From positions 62,001 through 126,000 of the forward strand of contig JAQGBZ010000172.1 in assembly GCA_034687125.1 (NCBI GenBank): 64,000 nt of DNA. The letters run 5' to 3'. This document shows positions 13,700 through 26,004 of this stretch, one piece after another. Positions within the stretch are counted from its first letter, which is position 1. Each line of letters begins with the position of its first letter. The notes under the pieces are model-generated. The model ran no database searches. It saw only the letters and a program-made list of their open reading frames with translations, and was not told where the DNA came from. The stretch comes from Neelides folsomi (lineage: Eukaryota; Arthropoda; Collembola; Neelipleona; Neelidae). The position numbers and the translations under genes were made by a program.

Positions 13700-14797
13700 A
13701 TTTGCTCTTGGATCAAAAGTCTCAACGCTTTTGAATTGATTATTCATTCAATCAACTTTTAGTTTAGTTTTATCGTTAGCATTTGTCCTAGTTTATTTTT
13801 TTGATTTGTGTTATTCTATAAGTATAATTGGTATATGATTTATTGTAATTGATATATTACAATTAACACTTTTGACATTAACAATAATGTTAACTACAAT
13901 TTGTATTACCGATTTTTTGGGGTAATATTCAATAGGTATTTAATAATTGATTTCTTTTTTGTTAGAAAATTTAAGGTTAGGAGTTTAACGACCCTTGGTT
14001 GATTTTGGTATGTTATCCATTTAAAACTATTTCTTTATTTAATTCCTTTTTAATATATTCTTATATGATTCATGCATGCGTGTCATTTTGTTTAATAACA
14101 AACAAAAAATTTACACATGATGTATTTTTCCAGACATCAAATATATTCCATTTCACAAAATTTTTATAAAAACTAAAATACTATTTTAGTTCTATAATTT
14201 TTAAAATACAAAAAGTAAAATGTCATTGATCGTTCTTTTTTCTAATTGAATTTTTCACTCTCGTTATTATTTCTTATATTTTAAAAACTTGAATTAGAAT
14301 TGAATTAGTTTTTTGATAATTTAAAATCCTAAAATATCTTAAAATAATAAATATTCAAAATCTGGGTTTAGGGTCAAATGTTAAAATGAAATGTCCAATT
14401 ACGTACCTTAACCCTAATTAATTCATCAATGTCTCTATTTTGGTTTTTAATAAAATAGCCAAAGAGTTATTGTGACGGTTTGATATATCGAATAAAGTCA
14501 ATTTTAGTAATATCGATTGTCTCTAATTTAAATCAGTGAGCACAAATCGTATACCTCACGTAGAAAATCGATTTATAAAATGAATGAGAAAATGCGATTC
14601 ATAAAATATATCCATTATTTATTCGTTTAGATTTGTTACATTTAAAATAATGAATTGATTTGAAAATTTGTCTTAAATATCAAACAACTCAACATTTTTA
14701 ACACTCCGGTTAATACAAGAAAAAAGTAATATATTTTAGTAATATTTACAATCAACAAACATCCCAATGATAAAATCTTAAATGTTTTACAATATGC
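13700..14797. other. Intergenic AT-rich DNA between convergent genes
   Basis: This is spacer DNA between the end of the FKBP8-like gene and the transposon that precedes the PRCC 3' end. It is very AT-rich, with no open frame of note and no recognisable RNA gene. The FKBP8 3' UTR must lie in its first few hundred bases, but I see no unambiguous canonical poly(A) signal close to the stop codon. Confidence 0.5.
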
Positions 14798-15165
14798 CAT
14801 TGGCCGGCATAACTCCGGAAGACTAACTCCAGGGGGCGTATTCTGAGCAGTGGTTACTTTTTAGGTTACTTTAAACTTTTAAGTTACCTAATTTTTACCA
14901 CCTCATTCAGAGGTTTTAACCTAAACCTAATAATTTGGGTTAGGGTATATTTTGGGTTACCTTAAAAAGTGAAATTGGTAGCGGCTAATTCTTCAATTTA
15001 TTTTTGTCGGAGTGGAGTGGAGTTACCTTCAATTTATTTTTGTCGGAGTGGAGTGGAGTTGGAGCTACCCTAAATTTATTTTGTCGGAGTGGAGTTGTAG
15101 TTACTTTTATTATCATTTCAAGGATTTCGATAACTCCACTCACTCCGGAGTTATTCTGGCCAATG
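14798..15165. mobile_element. Non-autonomous DNA transposon with 8-bp target duplication (368 bp)
   Basis: The element begins CATTGGCCGGCATAACTCC and ends with the near-complement of this (GGAGTTATTCTGGCCAATG), giving imperfect terminal inverted repeats of about 22 bp. It is flanked by perfect 8-bp direct repeats, caatatgc at 14790-14797 and 15166-15173. This is a clear target-site duplication of the length made by hAT- and P-type elements. Inside are three tandem units built on TTTATTTTTGTCGGAGTGGA (starting about 14992, 15028 and 15070). These explain the repetitive open frames seen here on both strands; they are not genes. It lies in the spacer between the convergent FKBP8 and PRCC genes. 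Confidence 0.8.
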
Positions 15166-15322
15166 CAATATGCCGACAAATTTTAATATAATGGCTTACA
15201 TCAAAGAAATTAGAGTTCTTTAATTAAACGAAATTATAAAGAAGTTTTCTCACGCCAGTTAATTTCAATTTCTTCGTTATCTGATGTGAGTAGACAGACG
15301 TTAAAGATTACAAATCAAATAA

Positions 15323-17100
15323 TTAGAATCCGTATTTATTTTGAGTAAGCCTTTTGCTATGTCTATTCTGAGCCCATTGATTCTGAAGCTCTTGTTCTCG
15401 AGCTTTGGCTTCAAAGGCCAAATACGTGATTTGATGCTTCTTTTTAGTTAATCCTCCAGGTCCTCCCGTAATTGGCCGAGGTGGTACCAGCGACTATAAA
15501 TAAAATTAAAATTTTTATAATCAATACCAATAAAATTTCACAAATTATAATCTAAAAAATAATAGTATTACCCTAATTTATGATAATCAACGAAATATTA
15601 ACTTACAGTGTCAGTAATAGTTTTAAGCATTTCGTGCGATTCAAGTCTTAATGAATCGGCTCTAACATCAATAAAGTTGACATTTTCTTGTTTTGCTCTT
15701 TTGTTCTTTCCCTTCTGAACAAATTTCATCTACAAGGAATTTAAAATTATTATAAAAGTTTAATCATTAAGATTTAAGAAATGGGATTATAAAGGACTGA
15801 ATAGGTAATTAAATAATTAACGAAACTTACCACTTCTTCCGGAATCATTGATATTGGATTTTCTTCTTCATAATCAATTGGTTTACTAACAGGTTGAATT
15901 TGTGGTTGTGAACCTTCAACCGGAGGAGGAGGAAGTTTAAACGTGTTGTAATCAGCCTCACTCAACTCATCCGCTTTGGAAGTGAAGGAAAAGAAATCTT
16001 CGCCTTCATCATCTGACGAGTCTGAGTCTTTACGAACAGGAGGCTTAGCACTTCTTGACACAACAACAACATTTGCTTCTTGTTTCATATACTTTGCTCT
16101 GATTTCGTCCATTCTGGTCGGAGCTGTTCTTTTCCCTGAAATTGTTTGGGACACAACATGGGGGATGAGTTGTCGTTTCGGCTTCAGTTTGGCCTTTTCC
16201 TGAAAGTCGATTTCTTCTCTTGGGATGGTCTGAGGGCCAATTTCCTCATCTGGCTCAAAGGAATCTTCTTCATAGTCTGTTGGTTCTAAAGGTTTAGGAA
16301 CAACGATCGGGGCCACATGAGCTGATGAAGAAGCGGATGGTGTGATCTTGAGGAACGACACTTCATTTGATGAGGTTGGTCCACCTGATTTTCCGAGTCT
16401 TTTTGGTTCAGGTAAAATGGCAAATAAGCCGGATCCTTTCTAAAAATTTAAACAAAATATTAAAACATTGATAATTGATTATAGTTGTAACGATGTATTG
16501 TTTCGCATAATCTGTGCAACGAATGCTAAAGTTCTAAAGTAAATTTATTAATTAAATAATCAAGCATATAGGTAATAATTTAATAATTTACTTTTGAAGG
16601 GGCAATCTTCCTTTTCGGCAATTCATCATCTTCAATCTCTTTGTTTAACTATTAATAAAAATCAATTAGAATAATGTAACAAAGACATGTAAATGTATTA
16701 ATTATAATTATAAATTATCATTATAAATAATGATTACCATTATAAATACTATAATTAATTATAATTATAGTATTTATAAGATTATAAAAAGGACAATGAA
16801 GAGTAAACTTACATTCTTGAGCGATGGGATTCCAATTCTCGTAACGCCTTTAACTCTCGTTGCCGTAATGTTAGAAAAAGAAGATGGAATTTCTTTTTGA
16901 GGATCATCATCAGTTTGCAAGATCTCTTCTTCTGAAAACGCTTTTGGTTTGGGTTTTGGAAGTGCAGTGAAGAGATTACTCGAAGATTCAGAACCACTCA
17001 CAATATTTTGATTTTGAGAGACTCCTGAATTGGAAGAAGTTGGTTCTTCGTCACTGCTGTCACCTTCGTCACTGCTCCCTCCATATGCCACCAACGACAT
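15323..17100 (-). CDS. PRCC: PRCC-family proline-rich nuclear (mitotic/splicing) protein
   Basis: Five exons on the minus strand: 17100-16813, 16648-16592, 16439-15831, 15729-15607, 15493-15323 (415 aa). The N-terminus MSLVAYGGSSDEGDSSDEE is the family signature. The middle is rich in Pro, Ser, Glu and Asp (PKPLEPTDYEED, KLPPPPVEG). The C-terminal exon carries the strongly conserved block KKHQITYLAFEAKAREQEL followed by a terminal TQNKYGF, matching the end of human PRCC (human papillary renal cell carcinoma-associated protein). Known family members are nuclear, associate with splicing factors and interact with the checkpoint protein MAD2B. There is no transmembrane segment or catalytic domain. 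The start is the only ATG that gives the signature N-terminus. The gene is divergent from bL34m, with coding starts 335 bp apart. Confidence 0.93.
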
Positions 17101-17435
17101 TTTATTACAATTGTTACAATAATTAAAAAGAAAACTGTTCCAAGAAAGGACGATTGAATAAATATTCTAAATCTGTGATCTGTAATTATAAGATTGTTAA
17201 AATGAATTAAATGAAATGAAAGTTTCTTTTCGAATCTTGAAGTTTGCCGTAAAGCTCTCGTGAAATAGAATCCACCACACTGACTTTGATCAGCTCAATA
17301 AGCACAACATTTTCATCTTCGCCAGCGGCTAGTAAATTTTCTTTTAAAGTAAACCCTTTAACATTTAATCATAATTAATTAAAAATTAAGAAACTTAGTC
17401 CGGTTTCATTAGCCTATTGAGGTTACACAAGCAAG
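17101..17435. promoter_or_regulatory. Shared head-to-head promoter region of PRCC and bL34m
   Basis: These 335 bp separate the start codons of two divergently transcribed housekeeping genes, so both promoters and 5' UTRs must lie here. A GC-richer core (about 17230-17335) sits between AT-rich flanks. I see no clear TATA box positioned for either gene. Assignment as a bidirectional promoter is inferred from the geometry. Confidence 0.6.
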
Positions 17436-17951
17436 ATGCAAGCTTTCAAAAGCTTGTTAAATACGAGGTAAGTTTCAAGATATATTTTAAAACTAGAAAT
17501 TGATATAAAATTATTTACATTTAGAGTTAAAGGATTTAATGAAATCATTACTAAAAGATTGCTAATTTATTTATTCACGAGTTATAATTTTTAACTGGTT
17601 TATAATTACTTTAGCGTATTATGTCCGATGGTTCTCTCTGCTACAAAAACAAAATCTTTATTATCATCATTATGCGGAACAAGATTATTTTCAATCGCTG
17701 CTAATCAAGTTTTAACATCAAAACCTCTCGTATCGGGAATTGAAAATAGAAGAGGACTTTTAGAACCAGAATCAACGACAATGACAACAGTTCGGACCAA
17801 GAAGGGCTATGGTGTGAGGAATTATTGGCCTCGTCCAAGAGAACTTTACAGAATCAATCGCCACGGATGGAACGCCTTCATGGCTAGTCCTACTAAAAGG
17901 CGTATTATAATGAAAAAAATTCTAAAAGGTCGTTGGTACATGACTCATTAA
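17436..17951 (+). CDS. mRpL34: Mitochondrial large-subunit ribosomal protein bL34m
   Basis: Two exons, 17436-17467 and 17615-17951, encode 122 aa. Exon 1 (MQAFKSLLNT) joins in frame to exon 2 through GT-AG sites. The N-terminal about 55 residues are Ser/Lys/Arg-rich with few acids, as expected of a mitochondrial targeting peptide. The C-terminal about 45 residues (PRPRELYRINRHGWNAFMAS, then TKRRIIMKKILKGR) match the bL34 fold: a short, very basic rRNA-binding protein with the HGW/F...R.....GR..L..R..KGR pattern. An internal ATG at 17628 opens exon 2, but use of the upstream exon gives a longer, more plausible leader. It would act in the mitoribosome large subunit. An AATAAA poly(A) signal is present at 18040-18045. 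Confidence 0.85.
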
Positions 17952-18740
17952 AGGCTTAAACTTCCCATTAATTCTTAGCTCGATTAAAATAATTTAAATA
18001 GAAAATTAGAATTTTTATAAATATTCCTCTAATATTGTCAATAAACTAAAGTTATAAATACTTGTCTGTAAACCGGAGTCGATTGAGAGCTTCATTAGTC
18101 ATTAAATAAAAATTTTGAAAAGTTAATTGTAGTTTTATTTAATCATTAATTTTATTAATCGTTTTAATTTTTAAAATCATTTTGAATCATCATCATTATT
18201 TTCATTATTCATCATTACTTTAGGGCATTGAGATACATTAAAGCAGATTGATGCTATATCTCGCTATTATTATATATATATTCAAGTTAAAGCGTGGATG
18301 GTTTTGGTTTTGATTGTGTGAATTTGTGCAGAAAAGAGAAGAACCACGAGAAGAAGGCAACGGAAAATCCACCCAATTTCTTCCGTTGATTTTAATTGTT
18401 TTAACAAGGTTTGTAAAGATTTGGCATTATTACGTAAAACTTAAGATCCAACAGATCCATTATCATTCTTATCGACATTCATCAAAAGACCAATACGTTT
18501 TATATGATATCAAGTTTAAGCATGTTATATTTTTTGTTAATATTTTATAACTTGCGTGCGTGTTCCATGTGCGTTTTTATCGATTGACGAAAATAAGTTA
18601 ATGGGCAAACTCTGATGCCGTTAACCTAACCTTAATAATTTATTTGTTTCCTCTACGTTCTGGAGATGGATTAATATTTATCTTATTTAACTAATCCTAT
18701 TTTTTTATTATAGAGTTTTCAAACACATAATACATCCATA
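17952..18740. other. Spacer between bL34m and RRP1
   Basis: This 789-bp spacer separates two genes on the same strand. It holds the bL34m 3' UTR (AATAAA near 18040) and presumably the RRP1 promoter. An open frame at 18314-18550 has no recognisable features. The sequence just before the RRP1 start (18700-18740) is AT-rich, with a possible 5' UTR intron acceptor (tattatag at 18706-18713), so RRP1 may have a non-coding first exon. Confidence 0.45.
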
Positions 18741-21569
18741 ATGGAGACAAGTGGGAATGAAAAAGAGCAAAATGAAAATGACGAGATTCTTTGTGGACTC
18801 AGCAAGGCGGAATTGAACCTGATTCATCGCCTTGCTGGAAATGACCCAAAAGTTCGGAAAGAAACGATGCGCAAACTTAAAAAATGGTTAAGAGTTTTGG
18901 CCTTCAAATCTCCTGACAAAATTGGAGGTAACAAAATTTTATCGTGATCATCTTTAATTACTGAAATCATTAAGTTGTTTAATCGAGTGATTAAAAATGG
19001 ATTGATTTAAAATTGAATTTCTATTGATTTTCAGATTGCAAAGAAGAACTTGGAGGAAATTTCATGCGAGTTTGGAAGGCTCTTTTCTATTGTATGTGGC
19101 ACGCTGATAAACCCCTTCCACAGGTATTTACGTTTTATGTGATATTGGATTATAAGATTGCAAAATTCATTCAATTAAAGTTTTAATTTAGACTAGGAAG
19201 ATCATGCCATGATTTCTTTCTCGTTTTTAATCAAAACTTTTTTTCGTTTCATTGCGGTTAATAATTTTATTACTTTAATCATATTTATGTAAAGTTTTAA
19301 ATTATTTTATAATAGTGTAAATTTTCTAATTTCAGGAGCAACTTGCCACCAGCATTAGCAATTTGTTGGAAGTTTTCAAAGAAAAGCCCCATAGCTTGAT
19401 GCTCTTCATTGAATGGTTTTTCTTGACCATTGCTCGCGAGTGGTCTTGGATTGACAAATTCCGATTGGACAAATTTATGATGGTACTTAATATTTATTAA
19501 CTTAAATACCTTGGCTTAGAAATTTATCATGAAGAAGTTATTATTATTAGTTAGTGTGAGACAAGAATTATGCATAAACAGGATGAACAATAAAACTATC
19601 TTATTTAATCAGCAATTTAAAATTACATGATTTATTGTAAATAGATGATTCGGCGATTTTTGAGAAAAATTTTCATGGAGCTCTCTGAGCAGAATTTCAA
19701 AGTGGACCTGATCGACCAATTCAATAAAATCCTTTCTAATTATCTCTTCAACCATCACCCGAATGCCTCGTGTCAGAAGACTAGGGCCAAAGTGCGCTCG
19801 GATATGCCGATGTCTCCCCTTGGGTTCCAAATTCACATCATTGATATTTACTTGGAAGAGTTGGCCAAAGTGGCTGGGGATGATTTGAGCAGCAAACAGC
19901 TCTTTCGATTCCTCTCGCCCTTCATCAATGAAATGGCGATGAACAATGATGAGAGACTCGTTGGAGAAATTAAAGAAAGAATTTTCCACCATTTGATGAG
20001 GCAAAGCGAAGCGGCTCTTGATTATGAAGACAAATTGATTGAAAAGAAAATGGAAAAGGTAAATATCAATTTGTTTACATTTTATTGATACGTTTCATAT
20101 TATAGATCATTTCTATCTGTTAATAAAATAATTATTTATTTATTATAAGACTTTAAATAATTGTTTAATAGGCTGGAATGGTTTTTGTTGAAAATGGACA
20201 TGCCGAAGAGGAGGAAGACATGGAATTGGATGAAATGGCCGTAGATGAACCAAAAGATCCAAGGGCTGGTGCAATGGACGTTGTTTTACCACAGTTAAAT
20301 GTTGATTTTGCACAACTTGCAACTATTCTCATGAATTCCACAAGAACCAAATCAGCGTTGACCCGAAACAAACCTTTATTATTCTCATTGGCTCGAAAGT
20401 ACTCAATTAACTTTGGATTCAAAATATTTAATATTATCACAATTCTGATAAATTTGAATTTAAATCAACAATACAATATTTTTCTATAATTTCAAATAGA
20501 AGCAAAGATAAAAGTTTTCATTTTTTGTACAGGTGTGAGGAAATTGCTAAAGGAAAATATCCAATGGAAGCTCCAGATGATGACGATTTGACCGGGAAAC
20601 CAATTAAGAAGAAAGATGTGAACCAAGCATTGGAAAATCTTCTCGTAACACAACCAGAAAAGGCCATCAGAAAGACCAAAAAACAACGGAAACGTGAAAG
20701 GAAGAATTTACTCAATGCAAATCGCGACAGTTTCACTAGTGAAGAGGATGAAGGAAATTCTCAATATTTGAACGACGACGATCTTCTTGATCATGTTACT
20801 GACAATTATATGAGCTATCTGGAAGAAGCCGTTGGAGGGGACGAAGCCGAAGAAGAGGAAGAAATACAAATTGAGAAAGATTCCGATGAGAAAATCGAAT
20901 CAAATGGCTTCAATTATGAAGAAGAAGACCCTGCAATAAATGAAATAGATTTGACCGAATCAGATGATGATGACCTTGATAAAAATGATGATGTTTCACC
21001 TGCTACCAATCATCATGATAGCGTTATTTTGATTAGACGTAAAAAGAAGCCCAAAGCTAAAAGTCCGAAAATGGATAAAAATACTAAAGACACACTGAAG
21101 AAAATTAAAAAGAATTCATTGAAGAAATCGATGAGCCCCAAGAATTCCCCTCTTACAATTCCGAAAACTAAGAGTTTGTTGTCACCTAAAACTCCTAAGA
21201 CTCCGGGTAGAAATGGAATTGGATCTGGGAGTGGGAGTGGGCTGAAGAAAAGAGTTAGTTTTGTACTTGCCCGAAATCTTGAACATGGTAAATTCATAAA
21301 AAAATATAATTCCATAATTTTCAAGAACTTATAACAAAATTTAAATAATTTAGTTTAATATTAGTTAATGTAGTATTATAGTTATTGTAAGAATAATGTA
21401 AATTATATTATTTTTTATAGAACATGCTGATTACCAACAATCGATTGTTAGAAGCCCAGCATCCCCTTTTGAAGCACTTCAGAAAACTCCTAAGTTTGGA
21501 CTATTAAAGCAGCGGACGAAATCCAAATTGGCAGAAATGTTTAACATGCCAAGGAAGAGGTTGATTTGA
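18741..21569 (+). CDS. RRP1: Ribosomal RNA processing protein 1 (RRP1/Nop52 family)
   Basis: Seven exons: 18741-18927, 19035-19123, 19336-19482, 19645-20058, 20172-20398, 20533-21287, 21421-21569 (655 aa). The N-terminal Nop52 domain starts with the family sequence LIHRLAGNDPKVRKETMRKL and continues through VWKALFYCMWHADKPLPQ, FIEWFFLTIAREWSWIDK and the segment containing FRLDKFMM. A second conserved part follows in exon 4 (GFQIHIIDIYLEEL). The C-terminal half is acidic then lysine/serine-rich low complexity, typical of nucleolar proteins. It ends with the conserved short block RVSFVLARNLEHEHADYQ plus SPASPFEALQKTPKFGLLK. Known members act in the nucleolus in 27S/ITS1 pre-rRNA processing for the 60S subunit. 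All splice phases close. Confidence 0.92.
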
Positions 21570-23191
21570 GAATTTCTCAATTTTATGGCTGTTTGGTATT
21601 TATTTATGAATTAATCGATAATATATTAATAAATTAAATTTAATTTCTATTTAAGAATTGTTTAGTTTTTTAACATATTTTTTCTTTTAATATTATGCCA
21701 TTGAATTGAATTTTGACACAATCGCATTTAGATAATAATATTTGTTTCGACAATTTTATTATAAAGATATTCTTTTGTTATTCTCGACAACTATTCCCGT
21801 TAATAAAACTTTTCAATCATTTATATTATACTTGAAATAACAAATTAGCATGTTTTTTATGATGAACAACAAAATTTAACTCGAATTTATATAACGTTTT
21901 TCTTGATGAAATTGATATTGAATTTACAAATTTAAAATTCTAATAATGCGTTTATTTATTAAATTTAATAAATGCCCACCAATTGTTATTTTATTTCTCT
22001 TAACATTTTATTCAAAATTGATGAAATTCCTAATGTTAATAAATAATATACCATATTTTTTAATATCAGTGTTATTATATTAATTTATAAGATAATCTTA
22101 TGAATATCTTAAAAGATTTTATTTGCAATAATAAATTTCGAAATTAATATTCTAAATTATAATGTTACAATTTTTAATAATGAAAGTACCTTCATAGCAA
22201 AAACTCTCGAAATATATTACCCGTAGTGCATTATAATATATACTACCTAAACTATGAAATAATGATATAATATTTATTATATCTTTAATTACTTACTTAT
22301 TACAAATATGTACCATATTAAATACTACATACTCTCCAGACGCCGAACCAATGCAGTTCCCGGATTTTAGAATTTGAATAAGATTATTAAAATTTTAATC
22401 TATAACAATTAAAAATATGTAACTCTAATTCAAATTCAAAACCCGCGAAATGCATTGGCTCAGCGTCTGGAGAGTAAGTATGAATCTTATGTATTCTCCT
22501 AGTTTCAATGTGTCTTATATTCTGATGTGTCTTAAATGAATTTATGTATAAACGATAATAAAAATTATTGTATCTTTAATTGCGTTATGTTTTGGTTTTG
22601 TTTTGCAAACTTTGCATTCATTATTTCACTCGTTCGCACATTTTTCATCAATTCACATACAATTGACAAAGAGATAGTCACCTACTTAAGTTACAAGATA
22701 TACCGATAATACATACAATTTTGTCTTGTTTGTACTATTATGCATTGATTAAAGTACAGATAAACTCTCAAGTTCATAATTAATTGCTCCATAATTAAAG
22801 TAGGATTAATTACAAGTTGTAGAAACTTATGCGATCAACACGTAATGTCATGATAATATTCAATTACGATATGAATCTACAGTTTAACATTGTCAGATGT
22901 CTGTTTTAATTTTTCTTACAAGTTTCACCGCCCAAGTTCACAGTTTTACACAAGTAAATAATGTCAATATAATACCTAAGTACATAGTTAAGAACGATTA
23001 ATACTACGAATAGTAAACTTTAATACATAGTGAGTATAGCCAGACACATCTTTCATACATAGAATTTAGAATCAGAGATGAAGAGATCCCTTGAGAATGG
23101 GAGAAGAAAGCTTCCGAAGCGTAAAATCACAAGGCGTTGAACTCCCATATAACAATGAGACACATAGCGCTAGTTTCATTGTCGAAGTCAT
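21570..23191. other. AT-rich spacer with one MITE
   Basis: This 1.6-kb stretch lies between RRP1 and the galactosyltransferase. It holds the RRP1 3' UTR, one inverted-repeat element (22332-22474) and the presumed promoter of the next gene. No coding exon is supported. The last about 120 bases before 23192 are less AT-rich and may be 5' UTR. Confidence 0.5.
22332..22474. mobile_element. Small MITE with TA target duplication (143 bp)
   Basis: The ends are inverted repeats of roughly 30 bp with a few mismatches: left CTCTCCAGACGCCGAACC..., right complement CTCTCCAGACGCTGAGCC.... The similarity extends inward through an AATTTGAAT motif. The element is flanked by the dinucleotide TA on both sides (22330-22331 and 22475-22476), as made by Tc1/mariner-type transposases. 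The 143-bp length leaves no coding room. Confidence 0.75.
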
Positions 23192-24879
23192 TTGAGCATC
23201 CCGAAAGTCACACAGACAGCGGCGTTGATGGACTTCAGAGATCCTCAGAACAATTGTGAGACCCAGACGAACAGAACTCGAAAGAAGAAGGGAAATGAGT
23301 TGAACATCGGACCTTCGTCTTCTTCTTTCATGGAGTTCATTAAGACCACAATGTGCAAAGTGAGAATAAAAACAAAGCGGCTCATTTGCAATTTAAAGAG
23401 CAAAAAATTGACTTTTGGTTCGCTATTCCTATTAATATTTACTTATTCAGTCTTCTCCAGTCCAAGTTACAGTTTCGTGAAGGCTCTTTCCAATAGTAAA
23501 AAGTTTGGTGATGAACGTGGGAATTTGAGTGAATTGTTGAAATTGGAGAATGGGGATGGTTCGATTGGCGGGGGTAAGAAGATCCTGTGTTATATCCTTT
23601 TGAGTCCGAAAAGAGTAAAGGTTGGACGGATCATTAAGCAGACTTGGGGATCCATGTGTGATAAACTCATCTTTTATGGGAAGTTTAACAATAGTGACCT
23701 TCCAGTGAGATTCATCGATGCTCGAGAAGGATACAGATATTTATGGGGGAAAACAAAAGCAGCTCTAAATGATCTCTATATTAATTTCAATGTATGGGTT
23801 ACACAAGAAGATTTACACAAGATTTCATATAAATATATACCTATAATATAAAATATTAACATAATAAAAAATATATTTTATCGGTTACATACATAAATGC
23901 AATAATGTGATAATCTTAACTTTAGGATTTTGACTGGTTTTTGAAAGCAGACGACGATACTTTTGTCATTGTTGAGAATTTGAGAAATTTTGTGTCTAAT
24001 TTGGATTCTGAACTTCCTATTTGGTTTGGATATAAGTTGAAGCATAAAAGAATGAAGAAAGTAAACATTTTATCAATCGGTCAATCATTAATGAAATAAT
24101 TTCCTATCAATAATAAATCATAATAATAATAATACTTAACTGTTACTGTTTTATTGGTTATTCGATTTTTATAGGAGATTGGAAAAATGAATGAAATTGG
24201 TTTAATTTTGATTTAAGGGATACATGTCTGGAGGAGCCGGATATGTATTTAGCAAAGAATCACTAACAAGAGTTGTCGAGTTATTCAACGAAGAAAATGC
24301 TGCTGAAGATAATGACGGCCAAAAATGCGATATAGGAAATGAAAGAGGAATTGAAGATTTAGAATTAGGTTCAATATACTGGCTTCTTCATATCTATAAA
24401 GTTGAATTACAAATTGGGAATTTTAAAATATTATTTTAATATTGTAAATGGAAACTTTCAGGGAAATGTTTTTACGAAGCTGGTGTTAAAAGCATTGATA
24501 CTTTTGATTCGGAAGGACGTGAGCGATTCCTTCCACTTCCAATTACACATCTAATTAATGATGAAATTCCATTTCTTCACTGGATTTGGAGACAAGCGTG
24601 GAGTCCAATTCATACCGTAAACCAACAACAAAATTACTTATGATTTAATTAATTAACCACATTTTTATGCATTTAACTTTTAAGTAACGTATAATATAAT
24701 ATTTTATGAAAATGGTGATATTTTAATTTTAGGGATTACAATGCTGCAGCCCTGATCTCATCACAATGCATCAAGTTCCACCCCATGAGATGAAAACAAT
24801 ATATTATTTTTTATACAATGTTAGGAACGAAACAAGGAATAACCTCAATATTTTCATAAATAATCATCTAAAAGAATAA
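23192..24879 (+). CDS. C1GALT1-like beta-1,3-galactosyltransferase (core 1 synthase family)
   Basis: Five exons: 23192-23791, 23926-24060, 24218-24368, 24462-24616, 24733-24879 (395 aa). A cytosolic N-terminus is followed by a single signal-anchor segment (about residues 74-91, [18 protein letters not shown]), giving type II Golgi topology. The catalytic domain begins [20 protein letters not shown] with TWG. It carries the DDD metal/UDP-sugar motif in [15 protein letters not shown] and the family blocks [25 protein letters not shown] and a CCS-containing C-terminal segment. Family enzymes transfer galactose from UDP-Gal to GalNAc-Ser/Thr to form T antigen (core 1 O-glycans). The EDLELG block stands where C1GALT1 has EDV.LG, so substrate identity is uncertain; arthropods have several paralogues. 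It converges on NDUFS4, and an AATAAA overlaps its own stop codon (24875-24880). Confidence 0.87.
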
Positions 24880-25032
24880 ATCACTGAAAAACTTTTTAAC
24901 GATTTATTGATATATCGGATATTGACAATAATTTACAGAATAATAACCATTATGTGCATGCGACATTTTCTCTACTATGAATCTTGAATGGGAGGAATAT
25001 TTTTGATGGGGAATTTGATTAGACACACGAGG

Positions 25033-26004
25033 TTATTTAGTGGAAACCCGGGTATTTTTGTTCCAGGAAAAGTTTGCTCCGTAGGTCTTGGGCTTCGGTT
25101 TCTTATCGACTGGTTCTTCCACATAACACGGCCAACCCATCTTTTGACAAAATGTAACCGCATCTTCAGATTTGGTGAAATCAACATTCATATTTGACAG
25201 GGGATCTCCACTATAATTCATAATTTTAATTAATTTCAAATATTTATATAAAAATGTATTTAAACAATTTATTCTTTAGTTTTAGTAAATAGGAAAATGT
25301 CGCAATATTATTAATTAAAATTTCGTTAAGTTTAAATGATAAATGAACAGGTAATGGAAAGACGGTAACTCATCACAAATTCAAGAAAAGAAAACTCACG
25401 TTGACGTCCATCCCATAAGAGGATTTTCCCATCGTTCTCTCGTTTCAAATTCCATTGTCCATTTATGAGTGTTGCTCGTTCCAGATTGCATGGCGTTCTT
25501 GGATGGCTTAAAAATTCGCACTCTCCTTGTATAAGTATGCTCTTCAGGTATTCCAGTGACAGGAGTAAGGTCATCCTAATTTAAAATATTAATAATTAAT
25601 CATGATAATTTCATTATAAAATTTATATTGATCTAGATTTAAAATTAACTTACAACTGAAGTAGTAACGGTGATGGTTCCCTTAAGAGCTTTCTCATTCG
25701 CCAATTCCGCTTTGGTCTTTAAGCTTTGTTTCGTATCAAGTCTTTTAGTATCTTTGCTCTCCGAAATCTTCTGAACTCCTGAATCCGCGTATCGAGCTGA
25801 AGCAGTATATATGGATTTCCTATACAATTAAACAACAAAAATTAAATTTTAACCCACATTGCAAAATTCGCAAAATTCGTAACTCCGTAAGTATTTATGA
25901 GCAAGATTAAATAAAATGTAATTTAAAGACTTAACGTACTGTGGAACATATAAACTCGTTCTTAAGACTTTTATCCCCTGTCTCATTAGATTTTGTGAAG
26001 CCAT
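25033..26004 (-). CDS. NDUFS4: NADH dehydrogenase iron-sulfur protein 4, mitochondrial (complex I, NDUFS4)
   Basis: Four exons on the minus strand: 26004-25940, 25819-25654, 25575-25400, 25210-25033 (194 aa). The N-terminal part ([20 protein letters not shown]..) is basic and amphipathic, consistent with a mitochondrial transit peptide. Exon 3 encodes the diagnostic ETC_C1_NDUFS4 block: [36 protein letters not shown] and GWTST. Exon 4 encodes [22 protein letters not shown] and the family-typical C-terminus [18 protein letters not shown]. It is an accessory subunit of the peripheral arm of complex I, needed for its assembly and stability. An in-frame ATG lies further upstream at 26055, but the start at 26004 gives the normal leader length. 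Confidence 0.94.

Noticed and set aside
14985-15186. Repetitive LHSDKNK-type open frames on both strands
   Set aside because: They are translations of the tandem units inside the 14798-15165 transposon, not genes.
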